DNA of 64,000 nucleotides. Source: Sulfolobales archaeon Acd1. GTDB lineage: Archaea; Thermoproteota; Thermoprotei_A; Sulfolobales; Sulfolobaceae. Positions 7,205 through 16,077 of the stretch are shown here, one piece after another (the first letter of the stretch is position 1; the number at the start of each line of letters is the position of its first letter). The notes beneath the pieces were generated by a model. It saw only the letters and a program-made list of their open reading frames with translations. It was not told where the DNA came from and searched no databases. Position numbers and translations under genes: made by a program. Location of the stretch: positions 310,001 through 374,000 of the forward strand of contig APJY01000001.1 of NCBI GenBank assembly GCA_000389735.1, written 5' to 3'.

Positions 7205-9790
7205 CTAGCTTCTGCTCTTCCTTCTCCTCATTCCCACCAGCGTCAGGAGGGCCATAATGGCTATTATGACCGCTATCAGGCCGTACACATAGGGGGGTTG
7301 CAATATCAGCTGTTCGAACGACGGCGAGACCTGGACGTAGATCGTCATGGACTGTTCGAACGGGTAAAGGGAGCCCGTCTGGTTCCACACCGCTATGAGA
7401 GCGACGGGTACCTTGCCCGCCGGAATGTCGCTGGCCGTATCGACTATAAACGTCACGTTAATGGCCTGGCCTGGTTTCAGATCGCCGGCGAAGAACTTCG
7501 AGGCTGTAAGGCCCATGAGGGGGTTAGTGGAGCTCACATGCGGGTAAATGTAGTTATTTGGACCTAGTGTCAGGATCAGGTTCTTCACCGTGACGTTACC
7601 CACGTTCTCTATTTCAATGGTCAGCGGTACCCCCGAAGCCCCTCCTGTGAGGGATCCATATACGCCCACAACCCTCAGCTGGGCCTCAGGCTTGATCGTG
7701 ACATTGAACGTGGACGAGTACTCCCCACCGTCGTACTTAACGGTGAACTGAGCGGGATAAGTGCCGGGCCTCGTGTCGTTCGGGACGGTGATCAGGAAGG
7801 TCACGTTTACGGGCTTGCCTGGAGGGATCGCGCCTAAATTAATCACCTTCTGTCCGACCACCTCCAGGGGAGTGTTTATGGCGACTGACGCGTTGTAGGC
7901 CATCCCTTGACCGTAGTTAGTCACGATTAACGTCAGCTGGGAGTACTCGTAGCCCTGGAAGATCTGAGGAGGATACGTGACCAGGTTCACGGCCAAACTG
8001 GGGCCGTAAACGGTCACGGGAACCTCCAGGGTCGTCACGTGACCGTAACTGCTCACGTTCAACTGTATGTAATACGTCCCGGGAGTTGCGTTGGGGAAGA
8101 CGCTGGCCGTAACGGTGGCCTCGCTGTAAAGGCCCGCGGGAATCGCACCTAAGCCTAGAACGGTCTGCGAGAACTCGAACGGGTACTCCACGCTCCTCAG
8201 GGTTATCGTCACGTTGCTCATCGCGACCGTCCCGAGGTTCCTGATTACGAAAGTCAGCGGGACGTCGGTTTCGCCTGGCGAAGCGGCCATTGGGGAGCTG
8301 GTTGTCCCCCAAAAGGCCTGAGCCTGCAGGCCCTGGTAGCCCGTTATTGGGACCCTCAGGAGGACGGTCTTGCTCACGCCGTTGAAGTAAGTCAGCGTTA
8401 GGGGAACGGTGATCACGCCTTGAGGGGCTGAGGGGGAAACGGAGGCCACAACCGTTAACTGAAACGGCGTTCCTGGGGGTAACGTGCCTACGTTGGCTGA
8501 GGGCTGGTAGAACGTAATGAGGCTGGTGTTGTAGAACTGGATCGTCACGTTGGTCAGGGTGGCCGTCCCCGCGTTGGTCAACACTATCGTGAGGGGATAG
8601 TACGTCACCCCAGGGGCGGCCTGTATGGGGTTGCTCGGACTCCCCCAGAATACCTCCGAGTCGATCGTGGCGTAGCCCACAACGCTCACCTGCATGGTGG
8701 CGTTTATGCCTAGGTTCCCGTTGAAGACCACCCTCACGGGGACATCGTAAACTCCCGGCTGTAGGGACGAGTTGACCGAGGCCGTAACTGTTTGATAGTT
8801 GAACTGTCCTGCGGGCACAACGCCTATACTTACGGGGTTCTGGCTTAACGCGATCACATCATTCTTGAGCACGTATACCGTAACGTTATAGAGAGTCGTC
8901 GTCCCCAAGTTCTTGACCACCAGAGTTAGTGGGACGTTCTGTTGCCCGGGCATAACCACTATCGGGTCACTCAGCGAGCCCCACACCGAGAAGACACCGA
9001 CGGACGTCGCGCCGGTAACTGGAACCTGCACATCAGTGGTATAGCTTAGGCCGTTATCGTACATGATTTTGATTGGTACGTTGTAGACTCCCTGACTGGT
9101 CGAGAGGCTCACGTCAGCTAAAAGTACTGCCTGCACCTCGGTTCCCGGCGGGACTACGCCGAGGTACGAATAGTCCTTGGTGAAGTTTATGTAGGCCGTG
9201 TTATAGGCGACCACGGTCACGTTGTAAGCGGGCGAATTACCATCGTTAATGATTAAGATGGTCAACGGGAGATCCTGAGATCCTGGCGACGCTATAGTGG
9301 GACTACTTGGCGTTCCCCAGGTCGCCGAAACCACGAAAGTGGAGTATCCCAACACCAGTACAGGAACGCTAACGTACGCCACCGTGGGAACCGGGTTGCT
9401 CCCCACGTAATACGTAACCTCAAGAGTCACGTTGTGGTAGCCGGGAGTCGCCTGAGACGACACGTTGAAGAAGAAGACGGTCTTGTTGAACCAGTGGTAG
9501 GCCGATAGCACGGGGAGGTGGACGCTTTGTTGAAAGGACGGCGTGAAGACGGCCGACTGTTGCGGAGCAATAGTGACGTCGGTGACGTTAATCAGGGAGG
9601 TGATGTTGAACTGTATGGGCACATAGGGCTCACCCGGCGATATTATCTGGACTTTCGGCTCGGCCAGAACTATGAAGGGAGCGTCGCCGCCTTGAGCCTG
9701 GGTTGGGATGTTAACCGATGAGGCAACGATATATGCTAATCCAAGTAATATTATTACAATCAATGAAATCGATATATCTTTTCTTTGCAT
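7205..9790 (-). CDS. Large secreted membrane-anchored protein of CARDB-like repeats
   Basis: An 861-residue protein with a signal peptide or N-terminal helix (about 8-27), a long extracellular region and a C-terminal membrane helix (about 835-855) followed by RRRKSRS. The extracellular part is built of roughly 100-110-residue Ig-like repeats. Each opens with a motif like SxxWGTPSSPxxASPG, continues with PLTxxIxNxGTxxxxNVTV, and ends with PPGTxxxxTVxASVxxxxxPGxYxVPVxxxYxxG. Related repeats occur in COG1361/CARDB and NEW3-type archaeal surface proteins. At least seven units can be read. Many NVT/NST sequons suggest heavy N-glycosylation. The likely role is cell envelope structure or a scaffold for another surface protein; no enzyme motif is seen. 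Confidence 0.85.
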   Translation of the reverse strand: MQRKDISISLIVIILLGLAYIVASSVNIPTQAQGGDAPFIVLAEPKVQIISPGEPYVPIQFNITSLINVTDVTIAPQQSAVFTPSFQQSVHLPVLSAYHWFNKTVFFFNVSSQATPGYHNVTLEVTYYVGSNPVPTVAYVSVPVLVLGYSTFVVSATWGTPSSPTIASPGSQDLPLTILIINDGNSPAYNVTVVAYNTAYINFTKDYSYLGVVPPGTEVQAVLLADVSLSTSQGVYNVPIKIMYDNGLSYTTDVQVPVTGATSVGVFSVWGSLSDPIVVMPGQQNVPLTLVVKNLGTTTLYNVTVYVLKNDVIALSQNPVSIGVVPAGQFNYQTVTASVNSSLQPGVYDVPVRVVFNGNLGINATMQVSVVGYATIDSEVFWGSPSNPIQAAPGVTYYPLTIVLTNAGTATLTNVTIQFYNTSLITFYQPSANVGTLPPGTPFQLTVVASVSPSAPQGVITVPLTLTYFNGVSKTVLLRVPITGYQGLQAQAFWGTTSSPMAASPGETDVPLTFVIRNLGTVAMSNVTITLRSVEYPFEFSQTVLGLGAIPAGLYSEATVTASVFPNATPGTYYIQLNVSSYGHVTTLEVPVTVYGPSLAVNLVTYPPQIFQGYEYSQLTLIVTNYGQGMAYNASVAINTPLEVVGQKVINLGAIPPGKPVNVTFLITVPNDTRPGTYPAQFTVKYDGGEYSSTFNVTIKPEAQLRVVGVYGSLTGGASGVPLTIEIENVGNVTVKNLILTLGPNNYIYPHVSSTNPLMGLTASKFFAGDLKPGQAINVTFIVDTASDIPAGKVPVALIAVWNQTGSLYPFEQSMTIYVQVSPSFEQLILQPPYVYGLIAVIIAIMALLTLVGMRRRKSRS

Positions 9791-9834
9791 GGATGACGAA
9801 CCGCCACAGGTCTAATAAAGCTTTGGGGAACGAT

Positions 9835-10575
9835 ATGTTTCTAGAGAGCTTGGAGCTAGTCACGTGGAACGTTAACGGCCTCAGAGCGATAAACAGGAAG
9901 GGCGCGCTCGACGAGATCCTGAAGTACGACGTAATCATGCTTCAGGAGATAAGGACGGAAGTCGTTCCTCTCAACGTCCTGATGTCTGGCTACACCATAG
10001 CGGCTTTCCCAGCCAAGAAAAAGGGGTACAGTGGCGTGATGACGTTGACCAACGTAAAACCGCAGAACGTCATCAAGGGAATAGGGCTCGCGGAGGCGGA
10101 CGAGGAGGGAAGGGTGATAACGGTTGATCTAGGTAACCTATATGTGGTGAACGCCTATTTCCCCAGGGCGGAGGACAACCTTGAGAGGCTCCACTTCAAG
10201 GTCGAGTTCAACAGGGCTGTCGAGGGTTTCCTCTCCAAGTTGGCCTCGGAGAAGCCCACCGTTATCTGCGGGGACTTCAACGCCGTTTTCGATAGGAGGG
10301 ACTCAAGCGTATGGGACGAGACGTGGCCCGGCCTCACCCCTCAGGAGAGGGAGTGGCTCAATCACATGCTCCAGTTGGGGTGGGTTGACGCCTTCAGGGC
10401 TCTCCATCCCAACGATGTAGTCTACACTTGGCGGAGCTACCTGAGGAAGAACGTAGCCATGAGAATAGACCATTGCTTGGCGTCCCCTGACCTTAAGGGC
10501 GAGATAGTCAGGGCTGAGGTACTGAGGGTTGAGGGTAGCGATCACTACCCTCTTTACTTGAAGCTAGAAGTCTGA
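9835..10575 (+). CDS. xth: Exodeoxyribonuclease III / AP endonuclease
   Basis: A protein of about 246 residues of the exonuclease-endonuclease-phosphatase fold. Conserved elements are LVTWNVNGLRA at the N-terminus, the metal-binding Glu in MLQEIRTE, GDFNAV (catalytic Asp/Asn), RIDHCL and the final SDHYPL with the catalytic His. This is the ExoIII family, which cleaves DNA at abasic sites in base excision repair. The frame is open further upstream to 9718, but that would overlap the divergent gene, so the ATG at 9835 is chosen. A TTG at 9850 would match the start of E. coli ExoIII more closely and cannot be excluded. The 3' end overlaps the convergent next gene by 68 bases. Confidence 0.92.
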   Translation: MFLESLELVTWNVNGLRAINRKGALDEILKYDVIMLQEIRTEVVPLNVLMSGYTIAAFPAKKKGYSGVMTLTNVKPQNVIKGIGLAEADEEGRVITVDLGNLYVVNAYFPRAEDNLERLHFKVEFNRAVEGFLSKLASEKPTVICGDFNAVFDRRDSSVWDETWPGLTPQEREWLNHMLQLGWVDAFRALHPNDVVYTWRSYLRKNVAMRIDHCLASPDLKGEIVRAEVLRVEGSDHYPLYLKLEV

Positions 10576-11200
10576 TCTCCAGTCTCCTTTGAAGGTAGTA
10601 GAGCCCGATCAAGTAAGGTAACGCGAAAACCCAAAGCGAGAAAACCCCAATCGCCGATCCTCCCGAAGAGGAAGCTATCTCAACCGATTCGAGGAGGGCG
10701 GCCACCGCGAGGTTAAAGAGGGACAGAAGGAGGAACGTGATGTAGTATTTAGCTATGAACGATGAGGGATACCTCTTGAGGACGAACAGGCCAGTCCTTA
10801 AGGAAGTGGCCGAGGCGATGGTGTAAGAGAGGAACTCCACAGTGCCGTGGGGCATCAACACCAGGAGGATAGCCACCAGTCCCCCGGCCACGCTCGAGGG
10901 CACCGAAAACGTCCCGAAGAAGGCTGACGCTGCTGCAGAAACCACCTGGCCAGTGTTGAAGACCACGAAGAGCATTATTAAGACCCCGACGAACGGTACC
11001 GACGAGCCCAGGGCTATCACGACGTTGTTAGAGTAAATTAGGACGAAATCGTTGATCACACTTCCGTTCACCGCCTCAGTTAGATTATGAAAGGTGCTTA
11101 GGAGGGTTTGCTCGTTATAGGCGGGCACGGAGGCGCTGGCCACGAAGAGGACTACCTCGATGATGAACAGGACTAGAGTGAGCTTGGCTAGCGGGTTCAC
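10508..11200 (-). CDS. SpoIIM-like (DUF95) membrane protein
   Basis: A 230-residue protein with about five membrane helices. The family features are a conserved NN before a hydrophobic segment (YSNNVVIALGSSVPFVG), a small-residue-rich helix (AAASAFFG) and the motif MPHGTVEFLSY. These match the stage II sporulation protein M-related family (PF01944), widespread in archaea and of unknown function there. The gene starts 8 bases after TmcA ends and is surely cotranscribed with it. Its last 68 bases lie on top of the 3' end of the convergent exonuclease gene. Confidence 0.8.
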   Translation of the reverse strand: MNPLAKLTLVLFIIEVVLFVASASVPAYNEQTLLSTFHNLTEAVNGSVINDFVLIYSNNVVIALGSSVPFVGVLIMLFVVFNTGQVVSAAASAFFGTFSVPSSVAGGLVAILLVLMPHGTVEFLSYTIASATSLRTGLFVLKRYPSSFIAKYYITFLLLSLFNLAVAALLESVEIASSSGGSAIGVFSLWVFALPYLIGLYYLQRRLEIRLLASSKEGSDRYPQPSVPQP

Positions 11201-11208
11201 TTGATTCC

Positions 11209-13422
11209 CTAAGCCCTATTACTAATAAGAACGTTCAGAAGAGACCTGGCTGCCTCTCTGAACGCCTTCTCCGCGTTAGAGCTACCTCCCAAGTTGAGGG
11301 CCACGGCGGTCTGGGACCAGCTCCTCCCCTGAAGCACCCTGGCGGCCATTAACGCTAGGCTTTCCTCGCTGAGGGGCAAATCGTCGAGACTTAGAGCCTT
11401 TAGGAGCAGCTTGTGATAGGCGTGGGCGACGGCGTTGTAGGGGACCTCTCCGTCTAAGTACCTCTCCGCAGCCCTGAAGTCCTCCTCGACCGCTTCGACG
11501 TTCCAGCTCAGCGGCCCCGTGGACTTGAGCAACAAAGCCAACAGCTTGGGGTTCATTTTGTAGTAAACCTGATGCGCCGTTAGTACGAGCCTCTCCTTCA
11601 GCCTGGAGTTGAGCCTTCTGACTAGTTCCGTAACGTTGGGCCTTAGGCCCTTGAGCACAATTATGGAAAAGCCGGCGAGAGCTTCGTTGCCCCTGGAGGT
11701 CACGTAAACTGGAAGGTAGCCGTTCTTGACCCAAAAGGACAGGACTCCGTAGTCCCCCACGAAGGACGAACCGATCCAGTCGAGACCCTCGGAAGCGGCG
11801 AGCTCCTCGGCCTTCCTTAAAAGTTGGGACCCGAAGCCCTTCCTCTGAAACCCCTCGAGCACCGCTATCCTCATGACCCTTAGTCCGGAGAGCCTTCCGA
11901 ACTCCTTCAGACCTAGGAAGCCCACTATCCTTTGGGGGATCAGGTGGCCCGGGTTCTCCTCCCCCTTCATTAGTTTCTCCGTTTCGCTTTCGTTCAGACC
12001 GCCCTCGTAAACGAGCTGAGCAACACCAACGGCTTTCCCCTCGTGGAAGTTCACCAAAACCCTCTGGAACTCCATGTCCAGGAGGAACATCAGGTCGTCC
12101 GGGGAGTTCCTATAATGGGCGGTGAGCAAGATCGAGTAAGCCGACCTGAGGAGGCTCTCCGAATTGACCAACTCCTCCCTGGAGACCTCCCTCACGCCCT
12201 CTGATTCCCCTACTACCTTCCCCTGCTCGACCTTGAGGAGGAAGGCGTCGTTGACGAAGGCCTCAACTGGATCACCGTGCGGGAACCTTATGGGCTCTTC
12301 CATAGTAACGTGCTTGACTAAGTGACTTTCCTTAGCCCTCTCGAGGAACTTCCTGAAGGCTTTCCCTGAGCCTTCGTAGCCGAAGGTGGTGGAGGTCATT
12401 ATCACCTTTCTCCACTTCCTCAGGGCCTCTTCCAACAGCTCGTTGGAAATGGCGGCGAACTCGTCGATTACCAACAAGTCACCTTCGGCGTAACTCGCCA
12501 TATCCGGCGGGAGCCATTCCGCCACAGAGCTCCCGAACCTAACTGCCCTCATTAGGCCGCTCTTCGCCCTCAGGGCCTCAATCCCCTTAAGGGCTGAGGC
12601 GCCCCTGAATACCTCCTGGGAGTTCAGCAGGGACGGGGAAGTCACGACGGCTCTAAAGCCCTCATTGCCCTTGAGTAAGCTCCCCACTAAAAGGCCGGTG
12701 ACGAAGCTCTTCCCCCTCCCCCTAGGGGCTGTTATCACGAGAGCCCTAGGATCTTCGGAGTGGAACAGGAAGTCCGACTCCTCCAGGACCTTAAGCTGGT
12801 CGTTCGTCACCCTCACGCCCTTAAAGTTCCTCCACTCAACGATCCTTGGGGGCCTGAGGTAGGGCTTGAAAATCACGCCCTCATCGTTAACGTAAACCAG
12901 TCCCTCCTTGGCCTCGAGCAATTTCCTGAACCTCTCCTCGAACAGGTCACTTACCCTACCGTGTCTCACGAGAGTGCTCTTGTAGAGCTTGCTCGGGGAG
13001 GAGATGTCGTCCGTGTAGATAATCGCGAAACCCCCTCCCCTCACCACGTCAATCAGCCTGGCCAGATAGTTGGGCCTGAAGTCGTCGACGCAGTCCAGGA
13101 CGACTAAATCGTACGTGGTTCCCAAGACGGACTCGGAGCTCGAGTAGTCGACATCATCGAGTTCGCTCCAGAAGCCCTTAACTGCCTTCAGCCTGTCTTT
13201 CGCCCCCTCCTTCCAGGGGTGAAAAGCGTAGAGGACCTTCTTGAGCCCGAGCCTCTCCTTCGCCGACTTGAGAAGCTCCAGCAGGTGATCCATATAGTCT
13301 CGGGACTCTATAACGACCAGAGCCCTGTAGCCCAAGCTCAGTTGTCGGACTAAGCCCTCAGCAAGGATCCAGCTCTTCACGTTTCCGTCCTTGTAAACCT
13401 CATCACGGGACTCGCTAACCAA
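11209..13422 (-). CDS. tmcA: tRNA(Met)/RNA cytidine acetyltransferase TmcA
   Basis: A 737-residue protein with the TmcA/NAT10 order: N-terminal DUF1726-like region, a helicase-type ATPase with Walker A APRGRGKS (232-239) and Walker B LLVIDEFA (about 316-323), then a GNAT acetyltransferase with the acetyl-CoA motif GFQRKGFGSQLL and a C-terminal tRNA-binding region. The enzyme uses acetyl-CoA and ATP to make N4-acetylcytidine in RNA, which in hyperthermophiles stabilises tRNA and rRNA. Translation starts at the TTG at 13422; other starts would shorten the N-terminal domain. It is first in a pair with the SpoIIM-like gene and lies 25 bases from the stop of the MMPL gene upstream. Confidence 0.93.
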   Translation of the reverse strand: MVSESRDEVYKDGNVKSWILAEGLVRQLSLGYRALVVIESRDYMDHLLELLKSAKERLGLKKVLYAFHPWKEGAKDRLKAVKGFWSELDDVDYSSSESVLGTTYDLVVLDCVDDFRPNYLARLIDVVRGGGFAIIYTDDISSPSKLYKSTLVRHGRVSDLFEERFRKLLEAKEGLVYVNDEGVIFKPYLRPPRIVEWRNFKGVRVTNDQLKVLEESDFLFHSEDPRALVITAPRGRGKSFVTGLLVGSLLKGNEGFRAVVTSPSLLNSQEVFRGASALKGIEALRAKSGLMRAVRFGSSVAEWLPPDMASYAEGDLLVIDEFAAISNELLEEALRKWRKVIMTSTTFGYEGSGKAFRKFLERAKESHLVKHVTMEEPIRFPHGDPVEAFVNDAFLLKVEQGKVVGESEGVREVSREELVNSESLLRSAYSILLTAHYRNSPDDLMFLLDMEFQRVLVNFHEGKAVGVAQLVYEGGLNESETEKLMKGEENPGHLIPQRIVGFLGLKEFGRLSGLRVMRIAVLEGFQRKGFGSQLLRKAEELAASEGLDWIGSSFVGDYGVLSFWVKNGYLPVYVTSRGNEALAGFSIIVLKGLRPNVTELVRRLNSRLKERLVLTAHQVYYKMNPKLLALLLKSTGPLSWNVEAVEEDFRAAERYLDGEVPYNAVAHAYHKLLLKALSLDDLPLSEESLALMAARVLQGRSWSQTAVALNLGGSSNAEKAFREAARSLLNVLISNRA

Positions 13423-13447
13423 CCGCTGAAGAGTTGTTTAGGGGCCT

Positions 13448-15997
13448 CTAATATCGGTTGTCGTTCTCTAATCTCCTGGGCCACCACGCGTACTTCTCGG
13501 CCAGGCTTACAACAGCCGGGACCACGATCGTCCTTACCGCGAAAGTGTCCATAAGGATGGTGAGCGCGACCCCTATCCCGATCTCTTGGAGGAACCTCAT
13601 GTCGGAGAAGTAAAGCGAGAAGAACGCCCCCGCTAGCACTAGCCCAGCCGATGTCACGGCCAAACCGGTGTTCTTTATTGAACTAACCAACCTCTCCGTA
13701 GGGGTCCCCCTCTCCTCCAGGCTCCTTACCACTATGAACATGTCGTAATCTATGCCGAGGCTGAAGAGTATCGCGAACACCACGAGGGGGGTAAGCCAAT
13801 ACAGGCTGCCGAAAATTAGGTAGGTCACGGCCAGCCCGATTAAACTGGAGGCGAATAAGGTGAGGACGAGCCTTAACGTCATGAAGGCCGACCTCAGGGA
13901 TATCGCCAAGTAAACGGCTATTAGCAGGACGGTCAGAGGGAGCGTGATGTTATAGTACTTCTGCGTCGCGTCGTCCACCACGTCTATCCTCTCCGCGTTC
14001 TCGCCCGCCACAAGGCCGAAGTTCTGTAAGTACCTCGTCATTTCTATCGCTTGCCCGGTGAAGACGGGATGAGGCAAGTACACCACCATTAGGGTGTAGT
14101 TGTCCTTGTAGTAGGCGTTCGTCAGGTAAGTCGCGTTCTCGAAGGTGTAGTTCCCGAGGCTGGCTGGACCGAAGACTAGGGCCCCCCGTTTTATTAGCGC
14201 CTCGCTGAGGTTGTAGATCCTCGAATAGCTCTCGTTAGGGTTACCCTTCAGTATGAGGTAGTCGACGCTGTAATTGAAGTAATCCTTGAGTTCCTCCAGC
14301 CCCTTGTATGCGGAGGAGCTCGTGGAGAGGATCTCGGCTATTTCGACGTTCGTCCCCGGGGGAGACTTGAAGCTCTCGACCGGGACGGCTATCAGGCCCT
14401 CGCCCGTGTAGTGAAAGGAGAAAGAGACGGCGAAGCCTAAAAGGCTGGAGGAGACGTGGTAAGCCAGGGCGGTGATGAGAATATAGACGGCTATGACCGC
14501 CCACTTGCGCCTCACGGACCATAACGATGCCTTCCTCAGGTAGGCCTGCCTGACGTCGGTCGCCTTAGGAAGCTCTCTCCTCGGGAACTTCAGGACCCTC
14601 AGCGAAACGGAACCTAGGGCTACTCTCATGAAAGTGAGGGGAGGGATTAACGAGGAGACCGCCGATATTAACAGCGCTATTCCTATGTTCCGGAGCAATA
14701 GGGAGGGGGTGAGCACGAAGGAGGCGAAGCCTATCGCTATGGTCAGCCCGCTTATCAGGATCGCCGACCTAACGTTCCTGTAGGCTTTAGCTAAGGGATC
14801 GCTGCCCATCTTTCCCAGCTCCTCGTAGTACCTGTAGAGGAAAAGCATGGAGTAGTCCACGGTTATGCCGAAGACAATAGGCGGCACCACCAGGCCCGAG
14901 ATGTAGTAGATCTGGTAAAGGCCTAGGTAGTGAAGCAGGAGCATGGAGCCATAGGCGGTGTCTAGCCCGAAGAGCGCTGAGAGTAGAAGGATCAGGATGG
15001 GGTAAATCGACCTCAGTAGGACTATCAAGAGGCCCCCTAAAATCACGACGGTTGCTATATCAACGAGCCTGAGGTTCCTTTCGGTCTCTGCCTCGCTCTC
15101 CGCGTAGAGGGGTAGGTGGCCCGTGACGGTTCCGTTTATCGACCTCATGAAGAGTAACACGTTGCTTAGGCTCTCGTTGTCCGGGACCTCGACTATGAAG
15201 AGCCAGGAGTCGCCCTTATGGAAGTCGCTGATTGATACGGGAGGGGGCGGGATCTCGGAGCGAACCTCGTTGTAGGCGTAGGCGAACGGCTGTTCTATGG
15301 CCTCCGAGGGAAGGTCGGTCTTAGACAGCGAGTTCACCAGGTAGACCAGGCTGGCGTTGTCGCTCAGGGCTTTAATCACCAGAGTCTTGTTGGAGTAGTT
15401 GTCGAACGAGAACAGGAGGACCAGAGGGTCTCGGAAGACCGCTAGCGAGGCGTTCCTCGCGGCCTCCAGGGGCGGCATCACTCTGCTGAGGTTCTCGTAA
15501 ATCGCCGAGAAGGCCAACAGCTCTGGGCCGGGCTTGGCTGGGAGGCCTTGAGGGACGCCGTAGGTTACGTTGAGCTCGTACTGGAAACTAGTTAGGTTAC
15601 TCAGGGCCTCATCTCTCTTTAGGGAGAGGTTGAGGTAGAGTTCGTGGAGCGGCAGCAACCCCTCATAGGCCTTCTTGACGAGAGGGAGGATAGTCTCGTT
15701 GTAACCCTTCATGACGGAGTCGACGTAGTCGTAGGGCGTGATCAGCCTCGCGTCGTTCAAGTAACGGAGTGAGGAGTTTACCTCCTGGAGCGCTTGAGAG
15801 TAAGAGCCGTTGACAATCACGTATATCCTGTCCTTGGGGGTGACGTTGAAGACGTGGTTTAGGACGTTCTGGGCCCTCACGCTTCCCAGGTCGCTTGAGA
15901 GGAAGGGGGAATCCGAGTAGACGAAGTACGACTGGACTAACAGGGCGAGGGGCGAGAGGATTAGGATGAGCGCCAGGAAGACTACTAGTCCCTTCAA
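13448..15997 (-). CDS. MMPL/RND-family membrane transporter
   Basis: An 849-residue protein with the duplicated RND layout: one N-terminal helix, a large outer domain (about 30-300) rich in N-glycosylation sequons, five or six helices, a second outer domain, and a second helix bundle. The family motifs FGITVDYSMLFLYRYYEE and LGIDYDMFIVVRSLEE occur in equivalent places in each half; their Asp residues relay protons. Members export lipids or hydrophobic compounds. Acting on archaeal lipids or envelope precursors is a guess. Translation starts at a TTG (15997), with an AT-rich promoter region and an AAAGTAA/TTACTTT inverted repeat upstream (16041-16072). Confidence 0.9.
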   Translation of the reverse strand: MKGLVVFLALILILSPLALLVQSYFVYSDSPFLSSDLGSVRAQNVLNHVFNVTPKDRIYVIVNGSYSQALQEVNSSLRYLNDARLITPYDYVDSVMKGYNETILPLVKKAYEGLLPLHELYLNLSLKRDEALSNLTSFQYELNVTYGVPQGLPAKPGPELLAFSAIYENLSRVMPPLEAARNASLAVFRDPLVLLFSFDNYSNKTLVIKALSDNASLVYLVNSLSKTDLPSEAIEQPFAYAYNEVRSEIPPPPVSISDFHKGDSWLFIVEVPDNESLSNVLLFMRSINGTVTGHLPLYAESEAETERNLRLVDIATVVILGGLLIVLLRSIYPILILLLSALFGLDTAYGSMLLLHYLGLYQIYYISGLVVPPIVFGITVDYSMLFLYRYYEELGKMGSDPLAKAYRNVRSAILISGLTIAIGFASFVLTPSLLLRNIGIALLISAVSSLIPPLTFMRVALGSVSLRVLKFPRRELPKATDVRQAYLRKASLWSVRRKWAVIAVYILITALAYHVSSSLLGFAVSFSFHYTGEGLIAVPVESFKSPPGTNVEIAEILSTSSSAYKGLEELKDYFNYSVDYLILKGNPNESYSRIYNLSEALIKRGALVFGPASLGNYTFENATYLTNAYYKDNYTLMVVYLPHPVFTGQAIEMTRYLQNFGLVAGENAERIDVVDDATQKYYNITLPLTVLLIAVYLAISLRSAFMTLRLVLTLFASSLIGLAVTYLIFGSLYWLTPLVVFAILFSLGIDYDMFIVVRSLEERGTPTERLVSSIKNTGLAVTSAGLVLAGAFFSLYFSDMRFLQEIGIGVALTILMDTFAVRTIVVPAVVSLAEKYAWWPRRLENDNRY

Positions 15998-16040
15998 CTC
16001 GGATTAGTTTAAGGTTCATGATAAAATAAAATTTTGATTT

Positions 16041-16072
16041 AAAGTAAGTCAAGCGTAAATGTAATTTACTTT
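16041..16072. promoter_or_regulatory. Inverted repeat AAAGTAA-N18-TTACTTT
   Basis: The arms AAAGTAA (16041-16047) and TTACTTT (16066-16072) are exact reverse complements. Inside is another perfect palindrome, GTAAATGTAATTTAC. It lies upstream of the AT-rich promoter of the MMPL gene and just after the end of the sulfoquinovose synthase gene. A closely similar AAGGTAA-N6-TTACTTT element stands before the por operon. Confidence 0.4.
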
Positions 16073-16077
16073 CAGCC

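Noticed and set aside
7095-7388. 97-codon frame on the minus strand after the repeat surface protein
   Set aside because: It overlaps the 3' end of the larger gene in another frame and shows no coding character.
9718-9834. N-terminal extension of exonuclease III from 9718
   Set aside because: It overlaps the start of the divergent surface-protein gene and adds residues not found in the family.
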